Assembly: GCA_043228905.1 (NCBI GenBank)
Contig: JBHGNT010000004.1
Span: 22,134,001 to 22,198,000, forward strand
Direction: 5' to 3'
From: Azolla caroliniana
Taxonomy: Eukaryota; Polypodiophyta
Length of the DNA stretch: 64,000 nucleotides
The notes under the pieces were generated by a model, which was not told the origin of the DNA, did not search any database, and was given only the letters and a program-made list of their open reading frames with translations. Positions 11,395-22,937 of this stretch are shown one piece after another (positions within the stretch are counted from its first letter, which is position 1; each line of letters opens with the position of its first letter). Made by a program: the position numbers and the translations under genes.

Positions 11395-11830
11395 GCCTAG
11401 ACATTAGTAACCTTCCTCCTCTTAGGTACAACCATGAGACCACTTGAGGTTGAGAATGGTCGTGCTAAGGGAGTCCCCAAAGAGGAAAGGATATGTAGAT
11501 TATTTTACATAGACATAGAGGATGAGTTTCGCTTTACATGCAAGTGTCCAACTTGTTGAATACAGTCATATAATGGATGTCTCCAACACAACTTACGTAG
11601 AGATAAGGGAAAAATACCAAGACATAGTAGGGCCCTCTTCCACCCTCTCCAAACTATTAGATACCCAAGATATAAAGAAACTAGCTAGATATATCTTAGA
11701 ACTAAAACATCATTAAGTTTATATATCTTAAGGCCTCAAAGTCACTCATTGTGTAGAAGCAATTAAGAAGATAAGGGAACGTGAGTTACATTGCCTAGAA
11801 GCTATGGTCGGGGTACCTTTTGCATTGGGA
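11395..11830 (+). mobile_element. LINE-like 3' fragment, copy 1 (internally deleted)
   Basis: It encodes a degenerate version of the motif seen in copy 2: a GVPKEERICRL-like stretch, then DEFRFTCKCPT and a later EIREKYQ. That is the Cys-rich C-terminal zinc-finger pattern found after the RT of plant LINE ORF2 (CxxC...H/CxxxxC). Compared with copy 2 at 12.5 kb it lacks about 230 bp in the middle and has extra bases after the Cys-rich motif. Confidence 0.5.
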
Positions 11831-12450
11831 CCACGTGCAACACCCACATTGAAACCCTTTGAACTCCCACTCTTTTTCAAGATACTTGGATGGAAATAAA
11901 ACGAGGCCCAACACATAACCATTTCCTTTATAAAATATGTTACCCCATAACACCTTTTGTACAATACTAGAACTCTTTTATCTATGATTTTTTATTTTTT
12001 ATTTTCAATGTTAGGTACACATCCCATTTTGTTGTAACAAATTGTCTCATGGACCAAATTTGGTCTTAGAAAATAAGACTAATGAGAAGATATGCATCCC
12101 TCTCACCCTTAGAGAGACAATGCCACTAGGCAAACTTTCAAGAGCCATGAACTAAGGGGTGGCTCGTCAACTCATTAACGACCCCTTACCTCATGTATGC
12201 ATCAATTGTTTGGCCTCCAGGGCTACCATCTTTCATGTGGATGCAATTATAGAGACCATTGGCAACAATGTTATCACGTCAAATCCGAAGCAAATTGATA
12301 ATGCCACATGACATTTATTAGACTAGAGCTCACATTATAGAAACACTTTTCCAACTTGTAGTTTTTATTCATATAATACATAGCCAATCACAAGATATCT
12401 TGTCAAGTGTTTGAGGCATCTCAATCACGCTATGAGTCCAAAGATACTAG
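11831..12450. other. non-coding stretch between the two LINE fragments
   Basis: No gene or structured repeat recognised. Confidence 0.4.
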
Positions 12451-13290
12451 CTCTTTGTATAACATTGTGGTGAGATGGCTTCTTGCAGATGAGCTAAAAA
12501 TTAATAACCTACCTCCTTTTAGGTACAACCACGAGACTAATAAAACTTTATTCTCTCATGAGAACTATACTAAAGTAATATGCCAAGAAATATGGCACAT
12601 TTACAATTGATATACATGGATCAACCCACTAGAGTCACTCCTATCTAAAATGTTGTAATATAAGGAACACTTCATGCACTTCGGTTTTTTTACATTAGCA
12701 AAATATGTAAGATACATTCTTAACTCACTAAGGGTTGTTATTGGACAACTTAAAATATCATCTCACGAACTTGAGATTGAGAGGGGTTGTACTAATGGAG
12801 TCCCTAGAGAGGAAAGGATATGTAGATTATGTCACATAGCGATAGAGGATGAATATTGCTTTACATGCAAGTGTCCAACTTACGCCGAGATAAGGGCAAA
12901 ATAGTAACAAGTTACTAGGACCCTCTCCCACCCTCTTGAAACTTTTAGATACCCTAGATATAAAAAAAATAGGTAGCTATATCTTAGAGCTAAAACAACA
13001 TAGAAATAATAAGTTACAAAATGTTAACCATAACCTTTCTAATATTCACCAACATGTAACCAATAAAAATTTTCCGGGACAAGGGGAGACAATGAATGTA
13101 GACACACCTGCACCTGTCAGCTTGTTTGAATTAGAAAACCAAAGAACAACCAAACACCCGGAGATGTCGGGACTAAAAGTAACTCTTGGTGTAGAAACAA
13201 TTAAGAAGATAAGGGAACATGAGTTACACCACTTAGAAGCTATGGTTGGGGTACCTTTCACACACACATTTTATAGCCCTAGATGAGCTC
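12451..13290 (+). mobile_element. LINE-like 3' fragment, copy 2
   Basis: Translation at 12,722-12,900 gives a run ending GVPREERICRLCHIAIEDE and CFTCKCPTYAEIRAK, the Cys-rich C-terminal pattern of plant LINE ORF2. A shared downstream segment (EHELHHLEAMVGVPF, about 13,215-13,260) also occurs in copy 1 at about 11,785-11,820. Frames are broken by stops; no RT core is present. Confidence 0.55.
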
Positions 13291-15690
13291 TCTTGCTGTC
13301 CAAAAGTGGATTTACTAGCATTTAGTGAGGCATTAACCATGATTATCCCAATATCTTCTTCTTTGTTCATCCTTCAATTGCTCATTTTAGTCTACACATT
13401 TTACCTTTCTCTGCTCTCTTTTTGTTTGATATTAAAGTTCCTTGTAAGTTGGTTCTACAACGTTGACGATATTCTCATTTTTATCTCTCAAACATATTTG
13501 CTCATCTTTAGGGACTCTTGAACTCTTTATAATCCCCTAGGGTATCATACCTCCCATTCACCTTTTTGTCATTCCTCTCGTCTCCCTAACTCATGGTGTG
13601 ACTTGTGCTCAAAGTGCTAGTGATGTCACGTGGGACACATGTCAAACTTCCCTAACTCACTTGGTCTTCCTCGAACTTCATGTTTCCCTCAATTTCTTTC
13701 TTTGTATCTTCATTCTCCTCCTTTTGGAGCATCTTCTAACTTTATTCAAAAGCTTCGATGATGATTTTCATGCCATTGACTAGATTGTTTCAACTTCTTG
13801 CTCTCAAAGTTTTTGGGTTTGATTATGTCTTTCCACATCTTTTCCCTCATATTCTATTCTTTCTTTCTCCAATACATTGAAGCTTGGGCACTTGGGAGAT
13901 GCTAGTCATTGCATCATCATGACTATTGCCACGATCCTCGCTTGCCCAAGCATAGTGAAGCTTAGGTAGGAAGCTTCAAAGATGCTAGTCATTGTGTCCT
14001 CTGAATTAACACTAAATTTATCCTTTCTTTTTCAAGCATGGTGGATATTGGGCACAAAGCTTTGAAGATACTCAAATGTAACATCGTTCGAACTATCCCC
14101 AAACTCCTTGTTTTCCTCTTTCTTGCACTCCTTGACCTCTTCAAATTTTCCTTGTCATAGTCACTTCTCAATGAGCTAAAGACATTTGTCATCTCATCAC
14201 CTTTGGTCTTTAGTTTATACTTCATTGGAGCCATCTCATTGGCCTCCTTGATGTCTAACTCTTTTAGAATCATTGTCCGAGCTATCCCCCAAACTCCTTG
14301 TTTTTCCTCTTTCTTGCATTCCTGCACCTCTTCAAAATTTTCTTTCCATCATCACTTCTCAATGAGCTAAAAGCATTAGTCATCGCATCACCTTTGCTCG
14401 TCACTTTAAGCTTCATTTGGGCCTTCTCATTGGCCTCCTTGATGTCTTCATTGTTCTCTTTATGCTTTTCTTCTATCTCTTTGTCAGTGTCATCCATGCT
14501 GAGCATTGAAATACTCTTGTAAGGTGGCCTCATTTTGTTAACTCTAGTCAAGATTAGGTTGCCCTTGCTTGCTCATGGTTTTGCTTTTTTATCTTGAATC
14601 CCTTTACTCCTTACTCGTTAACCCACTTAACTACTCATTATGCACAAGCTTGTCACTCTTAGATTGATTTACAATACCAAAGAGATCCTAATACATTACT
14701 TTCTCGTGTCATTACATTAGTTTATGGTAGCATGTTTCTACCACAAATTCCCTGTTTTCCATAAGATAATTGGAATCTCATCATTGCCTTCTAGTAAGAT
14801 GCCAAATTTCATCCTCTCATTTCCATTTGACAATCTTCAAGAAAAGGAGAACCTTGTTCAGCCCAACCAATCTTTGTTTACAGTTGAAATGATGCTCAAC
14901 CACACTTTGCACAACCTCTTACCAATCAACCAATCTGTCCTTCATACCAATCAACATCTTTGCAACATTCTGAACCAATCTTTTTCCTTTATACTGATCA
15001 ACTATCTCAACCACACCTTGTACATCCTCCATACTGTGTTTGTGATCCTAGAGTTAAGAGTAGTGTGTCCATGATTGAAGACGTTGCCTTGGTCATCATA
15101 TAGCCTCCCACATGCCCTTGTGATTTGCATCCTTGCTGAAGTATTTCTTGACATTGTAGATTAAGTGTGTGCGTGTTGGCTCGCTATCCTCCAGTAATGG
15201 CACTAAAGGTTCACGTTGACTAATGAATATATTCACATACTTGATCTTGACATCCAAAGCAGGGTTTGCACCTTCAAAAGCTTTACCTTGTTTCTTTCTT
15301 ACTGAAATAAGCCCCCAAAGTTAACATGGTTAAATGTCTTTCCCACATTCTTATCAGAACAGAAAGGAACATAGCATGTCTTTAACCTCGCTATGACATA
15401 GCAAGAACAAAACCAGGGCCTCTTGCATTTTGTTCAATTGAAGCCGAGGTGGTATTCATGTCTTCATCAGCAGAATGATGCAATGATGAAATAATATTGA
15501 CATCTCACTAATTCCAACTACAAGTAAAGAATTTGTCAATCAAAAGGAGATAAATTAAGTTTACCACAAAAATATAGAAACAATGATCATATATGTTGCC
15601 TTTTTTCAGTTATTCATCACTTTTCTCACTAATTTCATCAAATACTGTTCCGCTTATAATGGTTATGGAAGCCAATCCCATGACATCGAG
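13291..15690. other. non-coding stretch with a two-copy tandem repeat
   Basis: No gene recognised. The only clear structure is the duplication at about 14,085-14,460, entered separately. Confidence 0.45.
14085..14460 (-). repeat. two-copy tandem repeat (about 190 bp) encoding related basic/acidic peptides on the - strand
   Basis: Both copies share CCAAACTCCTTGTTTT, a CACTTCTCAATGAGCTAAA block and CATTGGCCTCCTTGATGTCT. On the - strand each gives a KEANE...MK..K.KGD.MTN.FSSLRSD...LKR...ARKRK peptide. The reading frames are broken, so this looks like a decayed or non-coding duplication. Confidence 0.6.
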
Positions 15691-15825
15691 TTCTTAAGAT
15701 CATCAGATGGTCTTACAAATAAAAGATTATCAAATGTTCTTACAGACAAAATATCATAAGATGGTCTTACAAACAAAATATTATCAGATGTTCTTATAGA
15801 CAAAATATCATCAGATGTTCTTAAT
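15691..15825. repeat. 27-bp tandem repeat, about five units
   Basis: Units begin TCTTACA(A/G)A and end ATCA(A/G)ATG(T/G), spaced 27 bp apart. On the - strand the unit is 9 codons ((S/F)D(D/N)ILSVRT-like), but it lies beyond the stop of the AIPP2-like gene and no gene model includes it. Confidence 0.6.
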
Positions 15826-15973
15826 GAATGAAATATACTCATCTCTACTTCCATTTTTTCTGCCATTTATAAGTAAATCATACAAGTACACACTTCCATT
15901 CCATGATACAAAGACTTCTTTATACCAATGTTAGAGCCTTTCCATGATTCATCATCCATACTTCTCAAGTACT

Positions 15974-18174
15974 TCATTCACGAACAACCTTGTGAGTTCT
16001 GAATATTCCCCATAGGAAGTGCCTATCATTCCAACCTAGGACCAACCAACAAGCATCAAAGCATAAAAATTGGATGTTACGAAATAACAAATAAAGAAAA
16101 CAACACAAACAACAAACTCCTTACTTTGCTCAGATTTAGGCAAGAGAACTGAAGGATATATGAGAAGTTGTGCAACATCCAACTCTTTCCTCAAGACAAG
16201 ATCTTTCGAAGACATACGATCCAATAATGGTTTGTACCATAGATCATGACTGAGAGCCATACGAAACATAAAAAGTAGGCTAACCATGCACAAACAATTG
16301 TAAATAACAGAAAAAAAATTAGTTACTCCAAACCTTCTGATGTCGATAGGGAAAAAGTATACTCCAATATTGTTGCTACTTGGTGGAAACTTCTCAAATG
16401 AGTTTGGCCATGAATTGGTTTCCAAACCTCTTTGTAACTCTTCCAACTCTAATACGTTGGGTAACCTCTTCATAACTTCATACACTTTAGGGTTTGCTCT
16501 ATTAGAAGGATATGCTTGCAGTCCCTTGTAAGACTTCCGGAAAGTCGTGTCGAAATTAACAATGAAAGATCCACTACATATACGTGTGTGTGTGTGTGGC
16601 AAAAGAAATTCATCAAATCTAGCGTTAAAAACTAAAGCACAAAAATGTGGAAGAAAAGAGGGTATACCTCCATAAAACTTGAATATCGGGAATTGCTCCT
16701 ATATCTGAAACAGAGTCGCCATAAGACATGTCTCCTGTTTCTTTATCCAAGCTATATTTGTTATGAAACATGTTGTTTCCAAAGTCTGTGTATAGTATCC
16801 CAGAACTGACTTTATTTTCTTCTGATTCATCGGTATCGAATCTTTCTTGTCTCATTGGTACTTTATTGCATTGAAAACCTCTTCTGTGATTATTGTCATT
16901 TGATTCTTTTGCAAGCAAATTCTTTGAAAAAATAGCTTTTGTTCCATCTGAAGAAAAACTGCAGTTTTCCATAGCATGCCCCATTTGACAACACATATTG
17001 CATCTTATAGATGTTATTTTCTCGTTAGTACTGCTTTCTTTCAAACAATCAAAGGCCTCTGATATTTTTCTCATGTATGAATCTGTTCCACAATTGAAGA
17101 TCATCATTAGCACACAATGTGCACGTTACGAACCATATATAGACATAATAAACTATGGATTTTATTTTTTTATTGCAGTGGGGCCTACTGTAGTGAGTAT
17201 TAGCATACCATCTCGTGTTTGAGGATTTTTTCTAGCATTCACCCCTTCATTATCTCGAAAGACTTGGATATTTTCCTTTTTCTTTATATGGAATAAATTT
17301 CCATCTTTCTTTGTAGAGATCACATTTTTCTCTGCAAGGTTTTTTGGCCTAGACGGAAGCAAAAATGACATCTCTTTATCACCAACTTGTGAAGGAATTG
17401 GTCTAGAGGCAGATGAACCAATAGCAGACTTATTCCTTGACATTTTCATGGAAGAAACACGATCTCTCTCTAAGGTGTCATTGTTTGGCCCAGCCATTGG
17501 ATTATCCAAAAGACCTGAGGGCTCACTATGCACATCTTGTGAAAGCGAAACACCCATTGAATCATTATCTACATTTATAATGATAATTTTATCTACCTTC
17601 GGCCTTGATGGTTTAATGTCAGATGCATTGATTGCAACCCTAGTCAAACATGAACCTATATGCGAATCTTTAACGCATGCAATCATGTCTACTATTGTAG
17701 CATTTTTATCACTACTTTCGTCCTCTTTCTTCTTTTTCTTTTTCATTTGGCATTCCATGCAAATCCAATACTTAGGAAGGGTCTCCAACCTTCTCTCCAT
17801 GCAATATCTACAGAAATAAAAAATTGCTCACAACTCATAAATACATTTCTAGAAAATGCAGTCATAGTGTTTAAATAAAATAATATTATAAGGTTGCTTC
17901 TTTCATCCTACATAGCTTATGTTTTAAATGAGTGTGTATCATACATAAACTTGAACTGATACTAACATATGCTCAGCTCCTTCATTACAAACACTACAGA
18001 TTGAAAGTTGATCACCATATCCAGCATCCCCACAAATATCACAGACTTTCACCTGCAAGTAACCAAAGGATTATATACAAATTACAAAGTTTAAAGGCAT
18101 AAAAGCTCTTCATGGAGTTACAAAACCTTACAAAAATTACTGATTTCACTCAAATATGTGTATCCGGAATTCAT
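15974..18174 (-). CDS. AIPP2-like PHD-finger / zinc-knuckle / SPOC-domain protein, seven exons
   Basis: Exons (-): 18174-18127, 18052-17967, 17807-17209, 17082-16668, 16573-16334, 16249-16125, 16035-15974. They total 1,575 nt, an open frame of 524 aa with a stop, and every junction is GT-AG. The PHD finger (residues about 19-65) has CDIC...CSVC...H...C with YWICMEC, split by an intron inside the zinc ligands as in plant homologues. Exon 4 encodes a CX2CX4HX4C zinc knuckle (CNMCCQMGHAMENC). Exons 5-7 give the AIPP2-like SPOC fold: GSFIVNF, KGLQAYPSNRANPKV, VYFFPIDI, PLLDRMSSKDL, ending WGIFRTHKVVRE. In Arabidopsis, AIPP2 reads histone H3 tails with BAH- and CPL2-containing partners to repress transcription; that role here rests on family membership. 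ATG 18174 follows an acceptor, so upstream coding exons are possible. Confidence 0.82.
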
Positions 18175-19076
18175 CTGTGAACAAATAATTGTATACACAC
18201 ATATATATGTATATGAACCCAGCATTATGTTTATCCACTAGTCACAGTTATTACCAAATGTTGAGTATCTGAGTTCTGACATATTCGTTGTTGTTATTCC
18301 TAGCTAGTGGATGAAGAAATGGCATTCAAAACAATAAATATAAACTAGAAATGCAAATTTTTTCATTTTTATGTTTTTGCACAGAAGGTTCTTTTGTTTT
18401 TGGATGCCTTTTTCTTTTACTTTGTGACAATATTGCTTGTTTGTGATCCTTTTGGCCACAACTAATAAGTGGGTGAAAGGGATAGCATGCACTGGACAAT
18501 TCTTTTTGCTTTTAGGATTTCTTTTCAAATTACTTTTTTATCAAATTGCTCACAAACCAGCACACGGATCAAAGAGACGGATGCCTCAAACAGTTTTTAC
18601 TTTTACTTTTTAACCACATTGCTTTTCAACTGCTTTTCAGTTTAACTTTTGGCCACAAACGGCGCACAGATGAAAGAGATGGATGACACTACTTTGATAT
18701 AGAAATCAAAATGTTGATCTTCCAAACTCTATAGTCTAGTAGATGTTTTACTTCCTAAAATCTTCCGTATTTACACAGGAATCAAAATGTTGATCTTCTA
18801 AACTCCAAAGTTCGTTGGCTTTCTTCTTTTCCCTTTTTTTTAGGTTTTTCACTAAGCAACAACCTAAACAAGAAGCATCTTCATGGAAGAAAGCAAATGA
18901 AAGCAGAGGTGAGAGACTTGCCTTTGCTTCTTCGTCTTCACCTATCCTCTGGGGCTGTGCCATGATGCGCACTCTCTTCACTTCCGATAGCATTGCTTCT
19001 TTCTCTAAAGGCTATGGCAGGAGACCCTAAACATGGTGTTCGAATATCTGTGAGGTAGCAAGCAAAATGCCCTGTT

Positions 19077-19118
<42 letters not shown>

Positions 19119-19150
19119 ATCTCTGTCTCTGTCTCTGTCTCTCTCTGGGT
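18175..19150 (-). other. probable 5' exon and promoter region of the AIPP2-like gene
   Basis: A short open stretch on the - strand begins at about 18,993, with an ATG at about 18,963 (MAQPQRIGEDEEAKA). It is followed by a possible donor (AAG|GCAAGT or TAG|GTGAAG), suggesting a first exon spliced toward 18,174. A CT/GA microsatellite at 19,081-19,145 would lie upstream. I cannot choose the donor, so this is not part of the CDS. Confidence 0.35.
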
Positions 19151-19321
19151 GAAAAACACACACAATTATATTCATAGATTTGAAATATTCGCATTCGTGG
19201 ACGTTACCATACGAATGCATACGCATACGCATGCATGAAAAATATTCGTTAAAAAAAAGAGAGTTCATAAAGTTATGACTTTTTAGTTTCTTAGATATAT
19301 CACAGGTGTTCCTTTGTGCCA

Positions 19322-19395
19322 CCCTTTTAGCACACCCTTTTTAGGATGCATGTACCTAAGCCGACCCGCCCTTTTAGCACGCCCTTTTTAGCTAA
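19322..19395. repeat. short two-copy repeat (CCCTTTTAGCAC...CCCTTTTTAG)
   Basis: The CCCTTTTAGCAC(A/G)CCCTTTTTAG block occurs at about 19,323 and again at about 19,370. No function evident. Confidence 0.5.
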
Positions 19396-19439
19396 GCCAA
19401 CCCAAATGGGTACTTTTGTATCAACTATAAATTGAGCAA

Positions 19440-19965
19440 GAAGTAAGAAGCTAAGTAGGTTGGTTTAGATCTCTTATGTGGATTTCACAATATATCATAT
19501 AAGTTATAATTGTAAAGAATCGGATATGATTCTTGTGTAGCATAAGAGATGTGTGTTACGTGTATGTGTGAGAGGAAAGAGAGAAGAGAAGAGGAAACAC
19601 AATATAGATTAGATAGAATGGAAAATAGAATACTCAAGAAGAAAGTGTATATTCACAAGGAGAATATGAGATACAAAATGTAGCATTACAAGGAGTCACA
19701 ACCAACACTATATGAAGTAGAAGAAGGGTGCTTTATATAAGGTCACCCTCTCTCTTCATTAACTCACTAAAACAACTACTCTCTCTCCGGGAATGTGAAG
19801 ACTCATAATCATGGGGAATATGGAATTATATGTGTCTTAGAATATGATTCTATAACACATAGTTAATGTGTAGAGAGTAGTGGTGTGACTTTTGACCTTT
19901 GAGTGATCATAGATTCTCAAAGGGTGTGTTCACATGTTGCACTAGGTTGAGCTTGATTCTCAACA
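19440..19965 (-). repeat. 3' LTR of copia A (outer end uncertain)
   Basis: On the - strand a polypurine tract (CTTGAGGGGGCG) immediately precedes TGTTGAGAATC at 19,965. A TATA-like TTATATAAAG lies near 19,736. No second LTR copy is in the window, so the far end is estimated. Confidence 0.6.
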
Positions 19966-22530
19966 CGCCCCCTCAAGCTCAACTCGGGTTGGTTCCTTTG
20001 GGTTGATGTCCGCTTTGGTTGGTATCCGGTTTGGACGATCTCCGGTGTCCGCTTCGGCTCATACCCGGTTTGGACGATCTTCGGTTCTCTCTTGTACTCC
20101 CCCTCAAGCTTGGCAGGTCACGATTGTCAATCTAAGGTCTGACATGAATTGTTGAAGCTTGTCGGCTCATAGGGATTTGGTGAAGATATCCGTTGTTTGA
20201 ATATTTGTGTTGATGTGTTGAAGGTCGACATCTCTGGCCTGAACGTGCTATTGAATGAAGTGATAATGCACTTCAATATGCTTTATGCATGCGTGGAACA
20301 TTAGGTTCCGAGCCAGATAAATATTGCTCACGTATTGTAATACTCGCGTAGCACAATCGAAATGAATATATTGCGGAGTTTGCATGATTTGGCTAAGGAG
20401 GCCGACCGGATAGTTGAGGTCAAGTCGAGTGATCGTGAGATAGATGAGACTCCCAATCAGTTGTCGATACTGAGTCGACTCGCACTCGTCTGTGCCGGAG
20501 TTAGCGTCTAGTTTGAGGTTTCGATCAAGAGGGGTTGCCACAGATTTGCACTCCGTCATCCCGAACTTATATAACAAGTTGAGGATGTAGTGCCGTTGGG
20601 AGATCATATTGTCGGTCGAAGTCCAAATTACGTCGATGCCAAGGAAGTAATGGAGCTCTTTCATGTCCGTCATCTCGAATTTGTTGGAGAGGAGGGACTT
20701 GACCTTGTTGATGTAGACTAGATGCTCACCTCCAATGACCAGATCATCCACATATAGAAGGATGACAATCAGACTTCTCGATTCGCTTCTTGTGTAGAGG
20801 GAGTTGTCGGATTTCGACATTCGAAAGCCAATACGATGAGGATATTGTGTTATCTTCGAGTGGTAAGCACGCGGTGCTTGCTTAAGACCGTAGAGTGGCT
20901 TCTTCAATCGGCATACTGCTTTCGAATGGATGCTCGATTCGAAGCCCGGTGGTTGTACCATGTACACCTCTTCTTCTAATTCTCCTTGAAGTAAGGCATT
21001 CTTTACATCCATTTGATGGAGGTACCACCCTTTTGCTACTACGAGTGCGATCGCGATTCGCACAGTCGTCATCTTTGCCATCGGGACAAATGTCTCTTCA
21101 TAGTCGACTCCATGTGTCTATGCATATCCTTTCGCTACGATTCGAGCTTTGTAGCGGTTTACAAAACCTTATGCATTATATTTGACTTTGAATATCCATC
21201 GACAACAGATCGCCTTTTGGTGAGGTGAAGAAGGGATGAGATCCAATGTCTCATTTTTGGAGAGTGCTTGCATCTCCTCATTCATTGCTTCAACCCATCT
21301 GGGGTCCTTTACGGCTTCGAAAAACATTTCCAGCTCTCGTACAATCGCTACCTTCATCATAAAAGCGTAATGGTACGCCATATACTCATCGTAGCCGAAT
21401 CGGCTTACCGGGTTCTTTTCTCGGGTGGACCGGCGGAGCTTCTCGTTTGCGGATACTAAGGCTTTCTTCGCTCCATTTGTCCGAATGTCGAGGCCTTCAA
21501 ACTCACTATCGAGGGAGTGAGTCGTCTCGATTTCGATTTGATCTTCATATTCCGGCATTTTGGCCTTCCCTTTGTTCAGCTTCGGACTCGACCGAGTTAG
21601 CCTTTGATCGCTCAGAGGCTCTTGTGGCCCACTAAGCCTTGTCATACTCAGGCTTTCTTCGAACATGTGTTCAAGTTTACTTTCTTCTTGTATCTCTTGT
21701 TCGGCGGATTCTAGGTCGTGCGGGATCAAACTTCAAGTTGTCTCTAGTGCGTACCAAGATGTTGACTCATCGAAAACGACGTCTCGACTTGCTCAAACTT
21801 TTTGGATAGATGGGTTATAGCACTTGTACCCCTTTTGCTCCAGTGAGTATCCTACAAGGATACATTTCTCTGACTTCGGGTCGAGCTTTTGTCACTTCTC
21901 GTTGGGGATGTGCACGTATGCAATGGAGCCAAATATTCGAACATGTGATAGATCCGACTTCTTTCTGAAATACTTATCGTGCAGGGTAACCTCATGCACT
22001 CCGGATGTCGTGCACCGATTCATGAGGTAGACAGCAATATTCATTGCTTCGGCCCAATATTACTTCAGTATGTGCTTTTCGTTTGTCATGGCCCGTGCTA
22101 CTTCGAGGATGTGCCGATTCTTTCGTTCGGCTACTCCATTCTGTTGTGGCGTATGTCGACACGAAAACTCTCGCCGAACTCCTTCTTTCCGTAGAAAAGC
22201 CGAAAATTCGTCGGAGAAGTACTCCTTTCCTCCATTCGACCGAAGACATCATACATGTCAACCCGTGGCTTTCTTGACTTCACTCTTGAATTTTTGGAAG
22301 TGTTCCAACACTTCACTCTTTTGTCGCATGGGGTACATCCAAGCACAGTCGTCGATGAAGGCCACGTAATATCGACATCCACCGAATGTAGCCGTCTGAG
22401 CCGAACCCCATACATCGGAATGAATTATGTCGAGTACGCCTTTGTGCACGTTTTGTTGGGGAGAAAGTCGTCTTTGCGGAAGATCAAGAAGCATTCGTTG
22501 CTGTTGAGTACCTGCGTATGACAGATTGTA
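19966..22530 (-). pseudogene. copia A: integrase to RNase H, decayed, interrupted by copia B
   Basis: Read from 22,530 downward: integrase core (GVLDIIHSDVWGSAQTATFGG, with YYVAFIDD), a broken integrase C-terminus, an acidic linker with RRSTREKNPVSRFG, then RT (WVEAMNEEMQALSKNETLDL; MDVKNALLQGELEEEVYM; YGLKQAPRAY; LLYVDDLVIGG) and a truncated RNase H. It ends with a T-T-D-I-F-T-K-S-L block and two A/G-rich tracts before the LTR at 19,965. Stops and frame shifts occur throughout (for example around 21,740, 21,170-21,085 and 20,248). The 5' half was separated by the copia B insertion near 22,535 and is not found elsewhere in the window. Confidence 0.85.
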
Positions 22531-22534
22531 GGTC

Positions 22535-22745
22535 GTTGCACAGAGAGAGAGAGACAGAGAGAGAGACAGAGAGGCACAAAAGACTCTTTATTCATAAAGC
22601 AAATAATACAACAACTAACTTTACAAAAAGGTTACAAGGTCACTATATATAGTGACCGACTTAGGGCAACTACCCTTTATGCTAATTACATAAATGGCCA
22701 AAACGAGATAGTGTGAATACGTCCATTATACACATGTATTCGACA
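22535..22745 (-). repeat. 3' LTR of copia B, with GA microsatellite near its end
   Basis: On the - strand a GGGGGAG tract is followed by TGTCGAATACATG at 22,745. The LTR has a TATA-like CACTATATATAG (about 22,650) and runs into a (GA)n segment at 22,540-22,575 just before copia A coding sequence resumes. The exact end is not resolved. Confidence 0.65.
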
Positions 22746-22937
22746 CTCCCCCGTAATGGGCGTATACATGGGTTATCTAAGATTACAGGTATAGACTTAG
22801 GTTCTCGGACATATCAGCTTTGTTCGGTCGGCAGGGTCCGAAGGCAGAAGACCGAACTGGTCGGGTCGGAACAGTTGAAGCCGATCATTAAGGAACTGAT
22901 GTCGGTTGTCGGGAACCATCCTGCTCTGTGTCCGGCT

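Noticed and set aside
15691-15825. CRISPR-like array
   Set aside because: 27-bp units directly abut with no unique spacers, in a plant genome; ordinary tandem repeat. The same applies to 28,154-28,326 and 44,097-44,272.
21824-22521. Several + strand open frames opposite the copia A integrase
   Set aside because: Antisense shadows of a decayed pol gene.
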